From: Bartonella massiliensis
Lineage (GTDB): Bacteria; Pseudomonadota; Alphaproteobacteria; Rhizobiales; Rhizobiaceae
Length of the DNA: 64,000 nucleotides
Assembly: GCF_902150025.1 (NCBI RefSeq)
Contig: NZ_CABFVS010000011.1
Span: 143,506-207,505, forward strand
Reading direction: 5' to 3'
Shown: positions 50,646-58,087 of the stretch, piece after piece
Layout: each line of letters begins with the position of its first letter
How positions within the stretch are numbered: position 1 is the stretch's first letter
Program-made: the position numbers and the translations under genes
The notes under the pieces: generated by a model
What the model saw: the letters and a program-made list of their open reading frames with translations, nothing else
The model's database searches: none
Told to the model about the DNA's origin: nothing

Positions 50646-50688
50646 TGTTTCATGTAACTTTTTTCTGTGTTATACGTTACATGAAACA
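50646..50688 (+). promoter_or_regulatory. Palindromic operator of the MazEF-like operon
   Basis: TGTTTCATGTAAC (50646-50658) and GTTACATGAAACA (50676-50688) are perfect 13-base inverted arms, 17 bases apart and immediately upstream of the antitoxin gene. Antitoxins of this class usually repress their own promoter through such a site. A TATAC element in the spacer may be the -10. The ribosome binding site AGAGGA follows. Confidence 0.7.
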
Positions 50689-50703
50689 AGAGGAGATTTT
50701 GTT

Positions 50704-50928
50704 ATGGGTACAATGCACGTTAATGAACGGGTTCAAAAACACCGCATTGCACAAAGAAAAGCAGGTCTGCGTTTAATGCAAATTTGGGTTCCAGATACAC
50801 GCAGACCAGACTTTGCAGAAGAGTGTCGCCGTCAATCCCGTTTAGTGGCAAAAACGGATAAATCTGATACATCGATACAGTTATTTATGGATCAATCTTT
50901 AACGGATGTTGATGGCTGGACAGAATAA
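50704..50928 (+). CDS. MazE-like antitoxin (DUF3018-type)
   Basis: This is a 74-residue protein from ATG 50704 (MGTMHVNERVQKHRIAQRKA); an upstream start would run through the operator. The block GLRLMQIWVPDTRRPDFAEECRRQS is typical of the antitoxin family paired with MazF-type toxins. Its stop overlaps the toxin start as TAATG. It would bind and neutralise the toxin and repress the operon. Confidence 0.85.
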   Translation: MGTMHVNERVQKHRIAQRKAGLRLMQIWVPDTRRPDFAEECRRQSRLVAKTDKSDTSIQLFMDQSLTDVDGWTE

Positions 50929-51251
50929 TGCGCGGTTCTCTCGTAACAATAGCTATGCAAGGTGATTTTGGTAAACCAAGACCTGCATTGATCATTCAAG
51001 CGAATGAATTTAGTGAACATACAAGCATGACGGTTTTACCGATTACAAGTACACTTATTGATGCACCATTACTCCGTATTACTCTTCAGCCAAACGCTAA
51101 AAATGGTTTACAAAAGCCTTCGCAAGTAATGATTGATAAGATCATGACTGTAAGATGTGACAAAATGAGTTCCATTTTTGGCTCTCTTCAAGCAAAAGAA
51201 ATGTTAGGAATTGAACGCTGTTTGGCTGTATTTTTAGGAATAGTAAAATGA
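50928..51251 (+). CDS. MazF/PemK-type endoribonuclease toxin
   Basis: The 107-residue toxin begins MRGSLVTIAMQGDFGKPRPALII, with the G-K-P-R-P motif of MazF-type RNases, and has SQVMIDKIMTVRCDKMSSIFG near the C-terminus. The pair is complete and translationally coupled, so it is probably active. It stabilises the prophage or acts in phage defence. The stop codon (51249-51251) coincides with the start of a leftover HigB tail. Confidence 0.88.
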   Translation: MRGSLVTIAMQGDFGKPRPALIIQANEFSEHTSMTVLPITSTLIDAPLLRITLQPNAKNGLQKPSQVMIDKIMTVRCDKMSSIFGSLQAKEMLGIERCLAVFLGIVK

Positions 51252-51321
51252 ATCTACACAACAGATGGATATCGAAAAAGTCCTTCAATTAGTCAAGGAA
51301 ATGAAATATGGAAATCACTAA
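51247..51321 (+). pseudogene. C-terminal remnant of a HigB-like toxin
   Basis: The frame starting right at the mazF stop reads ESTQQMDIEKVLQLVKEMK, which fits the usual C-terminal end (…STQ..DI..A..LAKE) of HigB-like toxins. Only about 23 codons remain, and a stop lies just upstream. The end overlaps the orphan antitoxin start by 14 bases, as in intact higBA pairs. I infer that the toxin body was lost when the MazEF unit joined here. Confidence 0.6.
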
Positions 51322-51628
51322 ATTTGATACAAGTGAATATTTCAAAACACCTGAGACACAGAGGATTCTTTTAGAAGATGCTCTTGAAAGCAAAGATAGT
51401 AAATATCTTGCCCATGCTCTTGGCATTATCGCGAAAAATCAAGGTATGAGTAAAATCGCTCAAAATACAGGACTATCAAGAGAGTCTCTTTATCGTTCAT
51501 TAAGCGATAAAGGTGACCCACGTCTTTCTACTTTTCTTAGTGTTTTAAGTGCCTTGGATTTACAAATGAGTTTAACGCCAGTTAAAAATAACTGTAAGGA
51601 ACAAACGGCTTTAGAAGAAGCCTCTTAA
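51308..51628 (+). CDS. HigA-like antitoxin, orphan
   Basis: The 106-residue protein holds a helix-turn-helix (GMSKIAQNTGLSRESLYRSL) and the N-terminal TSEYFKTPETQRILLEDAL, typical of the 'putative addiction module antidote' family. Its toxin partner survives only as a C-terminal fragment just upstream, so this antitoxin has no local target. It may still repress or neutralise related toxins elsewhere. Confidence 0.85.
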   Translation: MEITKFDTSEYFKTPETQRILLEDALESKDSKYLAHALGIIAKNQGMSKIAQNTGLSRESLYRSLSDKGDPRLSTFLSVLSALDLQMSLTPVKNNCKEQTALEEAS

Positions 51629-51659
51629 CTACCTCCCCACCTTTGAAGTGGGGAAGAGG
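51621..51659. terminator. Bidirectional terminator between convergent genes
   Basis: CCTCTT…AAGAGG surrounds an inner perfect stem CCCCAC/GTGGGG (51635-51640 and 51648-51653), followed by TGTTTTT on the plus side. It lies between the orphan antitoxin and the minus-strand antirepressor operon and could end both. A degraded version follows the paralogous operon near 61513-61548. Confidence 0.65.
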
Positions 51660-51670
51660 ATGTTTTTACC

Positions 51671-51949
51671 TTAAGCAACCTTTTTAATGGGATTGTCTAA
51701 ATTGGGTTCATAAGCACGCAACAAAGAATCCATGCGATGTGGTAGTTCTGAAGAACCAAAATCTGTGAGAATTGCCAAAATTTTTGTAATATTAGGCACG
51801 TCATTTTGAAGTTTTAAAATGAGAACCTTTTCTATTGCATTCATAGTTTGAACCAAAGCACTACAGTCTTTGTCGCTCACATTTTCATCATTAGAAAATT
51901 GAGACAATGCTATCCATAAATCGCATAAAAAGTTAGTATCTACCTTCAT
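51671..51949 (-). CDS. Hypothetical protein downstream of antirepressor 1
   Basis: This is a 92-residue protein from ATG 51949, overlapping the antirepressor stop as ATGA. It is acidic and helical-looking, with FLCDLWIALSQFS, NAIEKVLILKLQ and the end YEPNLDNPIKKVA. A clear paralogue lies at 61224-61502, after antirepressor 3, with the same overlap. Conservation of the pairing suggests joint function with the antirepressor. I do not recognise the family. Confidence 0.75.
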   Translation of the reverse strand: MKVDTNFLCDLWIALSQFSNDENVSDKDCSALVQTMNAIEKVLILKLQNDVPNITKILAILTDFGSSELPHRMDSLLRAYEPNLDNPIKKVA

Positions 51950-52677
51950 TGTACACCTCCATGGATTTGTTCTCTTAAGCATGCCAAACCTCTAGAGGTG
52001 ATTTTTGTCGAAGGGAGGACCTTTTCTGTTCCATCTGGTCTTTGAATGGTAATCGCGGGGCAGTCCATAAAACCTTTCTTTATTTTATCTTGATAAGGCA
52101 ACAAAGGCGCCCCTGGAGCACGTCGATAGACCCAATCATGTTTGCGCAAATAATCGCTTAAATCCTCTGGTCGTACCTCTAACATTTTCGCTGCTTCAAT
52201 AAGACCAAACAGCCCATCAGAGCGCTTTAAACCATCCAAAGCCTCTGCTTTTGGAGTTAGTTCTGCAATCACATGATCTTTCTGCTCAATTTGGCTTTGT
52301 AGATGATTCAAAACACCAAGTAATGCTTGAGGAGTCGAATAATCGATTTGTGGTGTTGCTACTTTTTTCAAAAGCCGTTCACATTTGATAAAGTATTGAC
52401 GTGCTTCATGTCCTTTTTCATTACGCTCGATCATCGAAAGGTGCTTAGCCATATCTAATGTAATGTGGTATTCTTTTACCTTTCCACCGCTTACTAAATT
52501 TTTAGTAAGCGTTATAAAGTTTATATTTTCCTGAAACTTACATTCTTTAATGCGATTTTTAATCCAGTCATTAAAGCGGGCTTTTATTTCTAAAAACGTA
52601 TGCAAGTCACGAGCATTGACCGTTTGAATAGTCTCTTGATCAATTGTTTGTTCCGTAATTTTTATAAGAGTGTTCAT
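51946..52677 (-). CDS. Phage antirepressor 1 (AntA/AntB + KilAC)
   Basis: Antirepressors inactivate the phage repressor and trigger lytic genes. The 243 residues have an AntA/AntB domain (TVNARDLHTFLEIKARFNDW, then LDMAKHLSMIERNEKGHEAR). A linker follows (SQIEQKDHVIAELTPKAEAL), then a KilAC domain (GLIEAAKMLEVRPEDLSDYL, YRRAPGAPLLPYQDK). It is preceded by a C4-type RNA leader whose predicted antisense target covers the ribosome binding site. The N-terminal domain is shared with copy 2 and the KilAC domain with copies 2 and 3. Confidence 0.9.
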   Translation of the reverse strand: MNTLIKITEQTIDQETIQTVNARDLHTFLEIKARFNDWIKNRIKECKFQENINFITLTKNLVSGGKVKEYHITLDMAKHLSMIERNEKGHEARQYFIKCERLLKKVATPQIDYSTPQALLGVLNHLQSQIEQKDHVIAELTPKAEALDGLKRSDGLFGLIEAAKMLEVRPEDLSDYLRKHDWVYRRAPGAPLLPYQDKIKKGFMDCPAITIQRPDGTEKVLPSTKITSRGLACLREQIHGGVQ

Positions 52678-52982
52678 GATGAACTCCTTATCGTTAGATG
52701 TTTTTCATTGACACTCTAAAGAGAGTGCCGGGCGCTGAAAAACACGGCGATAAGTCCGTCGTTACACTTTCCCCGCAAGGGTATTGTATAGTGCAACCAC
52801 ACCCGACAAAATCACTATATGCTATAAAGCATGTGATGAGTCAAAGTTTTTAAATTTCGGCGGGAAGAGATTATTTCGGTAATCTATCCGCTTATCGTTC
52901 GGTGTTTTTCAGGCACCTGATTCGAAAATACAGATTACAGAAATAATGTCAAGAAACTTTCTATAGTTTTTTTATATTTTTG
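52678..52982 (-). promoter_or_regulatory. Leader of antirepressor 1: promoter and antisense targets
   Basis: On the minus strand in order: -35 TTGACA (52947-52952), a -10-like TATTTT (52925-52930, 16-base spacer), an upstream target with TGAAAAAC (52904-52911) and CGATAAG (52891-52897), the C4-type RNA (52721-52807), a small hairpin CACTCT/AGAGTG (52712-52727), and a second target with TGAAAAAC (52700-52707) and CGATAAG (52687-52693) running into the AAGGAG ribosome binding site. Confidence 0.75.
52721..52807 (-). ncRNA. C4-type antisense RNA, copy 1
   Basis: The RNA begins GTCGGGTGTGGTTGCAC. Its outer stem CGGGTG pairs with the 3' CGCCCGGC, and inner stems form at GTTGCAC/GTGTAAC and CCCTTGCGGGG. 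The single-stranded pieces CTTATCG (52748-52754) and GTTTTTCA (52736-52743) are perfect complements of the two target pairs in the same leader. Position, size and paired antisense segments match the C4 RNA of phages P1 and P7, which blocks antirepressor translation. Confidence 0.75.
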
Positions 52983-54293
52983 CTAATTGATATCTTCTTT
53001 ATTCATATGTATGACGCTGTCTCCTTCGTCACATGCATCTGGAGGGGCGTTTGGATCAAGGGTATCGTCTTTGTCTGGTGTGGTATTGGCTACGTTTTTA
53101 GCGGCATCTTCTTGGGCTTTATCAAAAAGTTCGCAGTCTATCTTTGTTGTAAATCCACCTGTTTTATCAAGCTTGTGTTTAACACTTTTGATACGCCATT
53201 CTGCTGGAATATAGGGGCGGAAAGGGGGCTCTTGAACCAGTTTTGCTTCTGCTTGCACAAAGGGGTTGCCACCAATATCACACGAAAAGGAAGACTTTCC
53301 ACGTGATGATTTGTTGCGATAAGCGGCAATGGCCGCAACAGCTTCTGATTGGTTATGGTAAGTATATTTAAGTTCATGAAAAGGTTCGTGACCAACCTTG
53401 ACTTCCTTTTTTTCACCACTGCGGATATCATGATAGCTTGCAAGTACACCGCCTTTTTTCTCTTCTTCTAGCTCTTGTTCTTCGGGTGTTTTTGCTGCTG
53501 TCTCTGTTTTAGGAAAATTCTGGGTATCACTTTCATCCATATGGATAACATCTTCGCCTTCATCAATTTCCTCTGGTTTCCTTGCATCAGCGGCGGCTTT
53601 TTGGTCATCTCCCGCATCTGTTGCTAAGCCATTGGCGGTACCTGCTTCATCGCGTGCACTGTATTTAAAATCCCAAGAGGTGCATTGTTTTTCATGAATG
53701 ACAACAACGGGCAGTGTTTCACCGGTAATGGCTTTGCCTTCGCCTCTTTTGGCAAGCACCAATTTACCATCAACGGGTTTTGCGACGGCGTCATATTCTT
53801 CAGCAAGGCGTGTGGCAAAAGCCATATCGCTTTCTGCGGTTTGATCAATATGGCGCACAACAATTTTGGCAAGAGCAGGGTCGACCTTTGCTGTATAGCC
53901 ATTGCGCTGTGCTATCTCTTGAATGATATTGCCAAGGGTTTGTTGATGATAGGATTGGCTTTTGGGTGTTCGATAAGATGTATTCATAGAAGCTGCGCGC
54001 CCTGTAACACTTAAGGTTTGTGGTGGGCTGCTTACAGAGATTTCATCAATCAGATAGGCACCCATATCGCGGTTTTTACCGCCTTCATAGCCAAGAGTGA
54101 CAGAAAGGATTGTTCCAATGAGAGGAATGTCAAGAAAGCCATTATCGCACTCACGGGCGCGGTCATCAAGCTCTATAGTGATGCGGTCGCTTTTGTCTTC
54201 TGCTTCATCGGTAATTTCAATCGATAAAACATAGTCCATAAGTATGCGTGTAATGTCCTCTCCATTTGCTAAAACCATGCAAAAAGGTTTCAT
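52983..54293 (-). CDS. Phage late control protein D (tail hub, P2 gpD-like)
   Basis: P2 gpD forms the tail hub under the baseplate spike. The protein has 436 residues from ATG 54293, which overlaps the gpX stop as ATGA; an upstream start five codons earlier is also open. The N-terminal part matches late control gene D (TRILMDYVLSIEITDEAEDK, DMGAYLIDEISVSSPPQTLS, ESDMAFATRLAEEYDAVAKP). It is longer than P2 gpD (about 387) because of an acidic, Lys/Glu-rich insert near residues 220-300 and an acidic tail. Confidence 0.9.
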   Translation of the reverse strand: MKPFCMVLANGEDITRILMDYVLSIEITDEAEDKSDRITIELDDRARECDNGFLDIPLIGTILSVTLGYEGGKNRDMGAYLIDEISVSSPPQTLSVTGRAASMNTSYRTPKSQSYHQQTLGNIIQEIAQRNGYTAKVDPALAKIVVRHIDQTAESDMAFATRLAEEYDAVAKPVDGKLVLAKRGEGKAITGETLPVVVIHEKQCTSWDFKYSARDEAGTANGLATDAGDDQKAAADARKPEEIDEGEDVIHMDESDTQNFPKTETAAKTPEEQELEEEKKGGVLASYHDIRSGEKKEVKVGHEPFHELKYTYHNQSEAVAAIAAYRNKSSRGKSSFSCDIGGNPFVQAEAKLVQEPPFRPYIPAEWRIKSVKHKLDKTGGFTTKIDCELFDKAQEDAAKNVANTTPDKDDTLDPNAPPDACDEGDSVIHMNKEDIN

Positions 54294-54514
54294 GATTGAC
54301 TGCCCCAAAGTCTGATAACCGGTGTCGCTTTAGGATAGGGAAGGGCTGGTAGGAGAATGGTCATACCTGCTTTTAATATGGGTCCATAGTCTGCAAGACC
54401 AAAATTAGCTGCATAGACGCGTTCAACAGCAAGGGCTTGTTGACCCTTGGCATAATATCTCCAGCAAATGGCATCAACCATATCGCCTTCTTTGGTCACG
54501 TAAAGATCACTCAT
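54290..54514 (-). CDS. Phage tail protein X (gpX-like)
   Basis: The 74-residue LysM-like protein MSDLYVTKEGDMVDAICWRY … ILKAGMTILLPALP matches P2 gpX, a small baseplate-hub-associated tail protein. It lies between the U-like and D-like genes with four-base overlaps on both sides, as in P2. Confidence 0.9.
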   Translation of the reverse strand: MSDLYVTKEGDMVDAICWRYYAKGQQALAVERVYAANFGLADYGPILKAGMTILLPALPYPKATPVIRLWGSQS

Positions 54515-54891
54515 AGTTCTTCACCATATTCTCTCAAATTGACGGTAAATTCTTGTTTTTTTGGGTTACCATTTTTGTGAAAAATACTCTGTTTTTCTTT
54601 TACAGAAAGGATGACAAATTTGCCTAAAATCCTCCCCTGACCTGTTACGAGGATATGAGGTCCCTCATGTGCCATTTGCCGCAAATATTCCAGTTGTCTA
54701 TAACCGCCTTTAAAGTCTGGATAAACCACACCTGTTAGGGAAAATTCCGCATTGGCAACGGCTGGCAATTGAAGAGCAGCCTTGCGTCCCAATCGCCCTT
54801 GCTCGACCCATGGAATGTCATAGGTCATATCGAGGGCTTGATAGGCTGCTGTTTCAATGGAAAAGATAAAACCACCTAAAGCTAACATCAT
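54511..54891 (-). CDS. Phage tail protein U (gpU-like)
   Basis: P2 gpU terminates or stabilises the tail. The 126 residues begin MMLALGGFIFSIETAAYQAL and carry RKAALQLPAVANAEFSLTG and LRQMAHEGPHILVTGQGRIL, typical of the family. It follows the tape measure by five bases. Confidence 0.9.
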   Translation of the reverse strand: MMLALGGFIFSIETAAYQALDMTYDIPWVEQGRLGRKAALQLPAVANAEFSLTGVVYPDFKGGYRQLEYLRQMAHEGPHILVTGQGRILGKFVILSVKEKQSIFHKNGNPKKQEFTVNLREYGEEL

Positions 54892-54896
54892 GATGT

Positions 54897-57185
54897 TTAA
54901 TCCGAAAGGCTAGAGGCGATAGCCAAACGCTGTTGTTTGGCATAGTGTTCAAGAGTTTGATTGACGGCGGCGCGGATTTCGTCTTTTAAACCATTGGGCA
55001 CAGAGATATTTAAATTTGAAATTATCACGCGGGCATCGATTTCTACCGGCTTATGAACGGTAATGGGCTCTGGAACTTTGAAAGAGTCAACTTTTACATT
55101 TGTCGCCTGCATTTGTCCTGCTTCGACTCTAGTGGTGTTAAAACCGCTTTTGCCTTTTCCAGATGGAGCATTGGGAACAATGGCTGTATCAACCATTCTT
55201 TTTGCACGTGCATTGGTTTCATCGGTAAAGGTTTTAATGGTTTGGGTTGAATTGTTATCGATTGTAGCCTTAAATCCTAACTTTTCTTTCATCCAGTTTG
55301 GCATCCAACTGGTTAATTTATTGATCTGGTTCCCGAACCAATCGGATAGAGCATTCCATTTGCTTTTGATACCTTCCCAAAGTCCGTTAATCAGATTAGC
55401 ACCTGCATTCATTAAATCGACTCCAAACAGCCATTTAATCAATGCATTGATTTTTTGCGCAATCCAAGAGAGGGGGGAAAAGTTTTTAAAGAGACTAAAG
55501 AGGTTATTAAAAATATTACTACATAAGCTGGCGAAAGAACTCCACAAATTGCGTAAGAAATTCATGACCGTATCCCAATTTTTGTAGAGGAGATATCCAG
55601 CACCTACAAGAGCAGCAATACCGCCAATTATCCAACCTATGGGGGTTGTCATGATGGCAACACCAAGCGATATAAAAGCAGAACCAACGGCAGTTATTGC
55701 CGAGATCAGTGAACCTACAAGAGTTAAAGCAAGACTGGCAACAGCAGAAGCAGCTGAGGCGAGTGCTGAAAGGAATGATCTTCCAAGAGTTGCAGCAAAT
55801 CTGATAAAAGCTCTATCTGCTGCGATTATTTGTGAGAGTAGGGATTTTCCAAGATTTGCAGCAAGACCAGCAATTTTAGAACCAACTTTAGTTAAGACTG
55901 AAGACACTGGTCCTGAAAGAGCGACAGCAAGCCTGATGCAAACTAGGCTGACTAAGGCTAGGGATGTAGCCACCCAGCCGTTGATTTTATCCCAATTTTT
56001 ATAGAGTGCAATAAGTGCTACAATGCCACCCAGTATCCAACCGATAGGTGTGGTCATAATAGTATAACCAAGGGTAACAAATGCGACACCAACCGCTGCT
56101 AATGCAGCAATGAGTGGACCAAAAATGAAGGAACCAAGGGCAACAAGACCCACTTTAAAGAGGGTTATTTCACCAATTAAAGGCTCTAGCCATTGGAACC
56201 AGCCTTTAATCCTCTCTGTGAGATCACTGATACTTTTTCTTAAATCAGAGGTAGGATTCAGTAAATCCTGCAAGACTTGTTTTAAGGTTTTAGCCCAGCT
56301 TGCTATGGTTGTTTGGATAAGGTCACAGTTTTCATCAATCAACTTTGAAAAGCCATCAATCATATCATTGATTACGGGCATGAAACGTGCACCAATAAAG
56401 CTCGCAATACCGCCTATTTTTTTCTTAAAAGCACCAAGCTTATCACTTAAATCTGCTGCATAGCGTGCGACATCAGCACCGATTAGCCATTTTCCTTTTC
56501 TCGCCTTTGCAAAGAGTTCTTTAATGGGCGCCATGCCTTGTGAGAGCATAGATGCCATTTCTTTACCATCTCCACCAAACAGTAGGGCAGCAATATGCTG
56601 TCTTTGTGCTTGATTTTTCATCTTACTCATTTTTTCGGTAATTTCTTCTAGTAAGAGAGAGTTTGATTTGAGTTTTCCAGAAGCGTTTTTGACAGAAATG
56701 CCAAGTGCTTCAAATCCCATCATACCTCTTTTTTGTCCGGCATATGCTTGCGCAGACCGTCTATTTAAGGTTGCCAAGGATTGTTGAAAGAGTTCGGCAG
56801 AATATCCTGAATTATCCGCTGCATCACCCCATAATTGAAGAGCTGTTACACTCATTCCTAAATGGCGTGATGCATGGTAGAGACTATCGCCCATATGCAT
56901 GGTTTTCATGGTGACGGCGGTTAAGCTTTCCACGAGACCACCCCCAGCAAGCCCTAGAACACCGGTAAAGACAGAAGCACGGCTTGCCGCTGTACCAAGA
57001 GCACTTTGAACGCCATGAAGGCTTTTTGTCATGTTTTTTACAGCAGCAGAAAAGCGCGGAATACGCAATCTATGAGATAATGTTTTTGAAAGTTTATTGA
57101 ATTTCTCTTGCACACGTTTTAAAGGCGCGGTGAGTTCGTCTTCAAGAGACAACTTGACCTTTGCATCGGCAACTTTTTTACTCAT
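54897..57185 (-). CDS. Phage tail tape measure protein (gpT-like)
   Basis: The tape measure sets tail length and helps DNA entry. The 762 residues start with KVADAKVKLSLEDELTAPLK, common in P2-like tape measures. They have several long hydrophobic stretches (for example IGWILGGIVALIALYKNWDK, repeated as IGWIIGGIAALVGAGYLLYK) and Trp/Asn-rich C-terminal segments (WEGIKSKWNALSDWFGNQIN). The two IGWI(L/I)GGI blocks are internal repeats. The start overlaps the E' frame stop as ATGA. Confidence 0.9.
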   Translation of the reverse strand: MSKKVADAKVKLSLEDELTAPLKRVQEKFNKLSKTLSHRLRIPRFSAAVKNMTKSLHGVQSALGTAASRASVFTGVLGLAGGGLVESLTAVTMKTMHMGDSLYHASRHLGMSVTALQLWGDAADNSGYSAELFQQSLATLNRRSAQAYAGQKRGMMGFEALGISVKNASGKLKSNSLLLEEITEKMSKMKNQAQRQHIAALLFGGDGKEMASMLSQGMAPIKELFAKARKGKWLIGADVARYAADLSDKLGAFKKKIGGIASFIGARFMPVINDMIDGFSKLIDENCDLIQTTIASWAKTLKQVLQDLLNPTSDLRKSISDLTERIKGWFQWLEPLIGEITLFKVGLVALGSFIFGPLIAALAAVGVAFVTLGYTIMTTPIGWILGGIVALIALYKNWDKINGWVATSLALVSLVCIRLAVALSGPVSSVLTKVGSKIAGLAANLGKSLLSQIIAADRAFIRFAATLGRSFLSALASAASAVASLALTLVGSLISAITAVGSAFISLGVAIMTTPIGWIIGGIAALVGAGYLLYKNWDTVMNFLRNLWSSFASLCSNIFNNLFSLFKNFSPLSWIAQKINALIKWLFGVDLMNAGANLINGLWEGIKSKWNALSDWFGNQINKLTSWMPNWMKEKLGFKATIDNNSTQTIKTFTDETNARAKRMVDTAIVPNAPSGKGKSGFNTTRVEAGQMQATNVKVDSFKVPEPITVHKPVEIDARVIISNLNISVPNGLKDEIRAAVNQTLEHYAKQQRLAIASSLSD

Positions 57186-57345
57186 TTTGTTTTATACCTT
57201 TCTGCTGCTTGTTTTCGCCAAAAGAGCAATTCTCTTGGTTCCATTTCCATCATCTCTGAAAGAGACCAATGGAACACAATGGCAATATCGGCAATCAGTT
57301 TAGCGGCGGTTTCCCAGTCGAGGTTTCCCGCCGTTTGATAAAAGA
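57182..57345 (-). CDS. E' frame of the tail chaperone (frameshift extension)
   Basis: In the -1 frame relative to gene E an open stretch runs on to a TGA overlapping the tape measure ATG. It encodes ADIAIVFHWSLSEMMEMEPR and LLFWRKQAAERYKTK, which match the GpE+E' block (HWPLS…ELLEWR) of P2-like phages. In P2 this is made only by a -1 ribosomal frameshift from E. No start of its own is visible. The exact slip site is uncertain: TCTTTTATC at 57337-57345 lets a Phe tRNA slip on TTT, but it is not a classical heptamer. Confidence 0.75.
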
Positions 57346-57579
57346 TTCCAAAATCTCTCCAATGTTTGAGAGGTCATTGATATCGAGTTCATTGATAGCT
57401 TCATGCGGCCATTCAGAAAGACGTGCAATCATAGCGATTGTTTGCTCTACGCCTTCTTTTTTATCAATGGCTTGCAAATCTTTTGTTTTGGGGCGGCGTA
57501 AAGTAATTTTGGTGTGTTCTTTTCCTTCAAAGGTAATAGGGATAAGCAATTGATGTGTAATAGTTTGTTGTATCGTCAT
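57295..57579 (-). CDS. Phage tail assembly chaperone E (gpE-like)
   Basis: The 94-residue protein MTIQQTITHQLLIPITFEGK with ITLRRPKTKDLQAIDKKEG matches the gpE tail chaperone family, which coats the tape measure during assembly. It ends shortly after the point where the E' frame becomes open. It lies two bases from the tube gene. Confidence 0.88.
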   Translation of the reverse strand: MTIQQTITHQLLIPITFEGKEHTKITLRRPKTKDLQAIDKKEGVEQTIAMIARLSEWPHEAINELDINDLSNIGEILESFIKRRETSTGKPPLN

Positions 57580-57580
57580 T

Positions 57581-58087
57581 TTATAATCCTATATTTTCTT
57601 TGTGGTCTGCTAATTGATTGACACCATTGAATTTCCTCACCAAGTTGAGAACGTCTATCTCAACAATTTCAACATCCTTTTGGACATATTTGAAATATTG
57701 CAATGTAAATGTTGCTGTAGATGTTGCTTTGCCACCCGGTTGCCATTCTGCCATTTCAAAGCCTTTGCAAAGCCCTCTCATGGTAATGATAACCCCTTCT
57801 GCGGGTGTGCCTTGGGCTTGCATTGAACTGCGCAATGAGATGTCAACATCTGTGCGTCCCAACAGCGCCATTAATTCTGGTGAACAATCAGAAATGGTCA
57901 TGGTAAGGATAAGGGTTTCAAGACCAAGATCAACTTCAATAGCGCTATCCATGCCACCACCGCGATAACTCTCAACGACCAAATTCAAGTTTGGTAGGGT
58001 GACACTTTCACATTTTGCTTGATAGGGAATACCGTCGACAAAAATGTTAAAATATTTCAAGACTCTTGGTAAAACGGATACGGTCAT
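57581..58087 (-). CDS. Phage major tail tube protein (gpFII-like)
   Basis: The 168 residues (P2 FII is 172) begin MTVSVLPRVLKYFNIFVDGI, and carry LNLVVESYRGGGMDSAIEVD and MRGLCKGFEMAEWQPGGKAT, typical of P2-like contractile tail tubes. The start overlaps the sheath gene stop by one base. Confidence 0.92.
   Translation of the reverse strand: MTVSVLPRVLKYFNIFVDGIPYQAKCESVTLPNLNLVVESYRGGGMDSAIEVDLGLETLILTMTISDCSPELMALLGRTDVDISLRSSMQAQGTPAEGVIITMRGLCKGFEMAEWQPGGKATSTATFTLQYFKYVQKDVEIVEIDVLNLVRKFNGVNQLADHKENIGL

Noticed and set aside
52727..52807. Reading the antirepressor leader RNA as a riboswitch or a Bartonella Brt-type RNA
   Set aside because: The segments complementary to the ribosome binding site, their co-variation between copies and the downstream antirepressor fit a C4-type antisense RNA far better.
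55639..56004. 121-codon Ala-rich frame on the plus strand
   Set aside because: Antisense to the tape measure gene; the Ala/Thr bias is the mirror of that gene's codon pattern.
57295..57345. GGGAAAC as the classical slip heptamer for E/E'
   Set aside because: The heptamer is present but not in the frame needed for simultaneous P- and A-site slippage, so I did not assign it.
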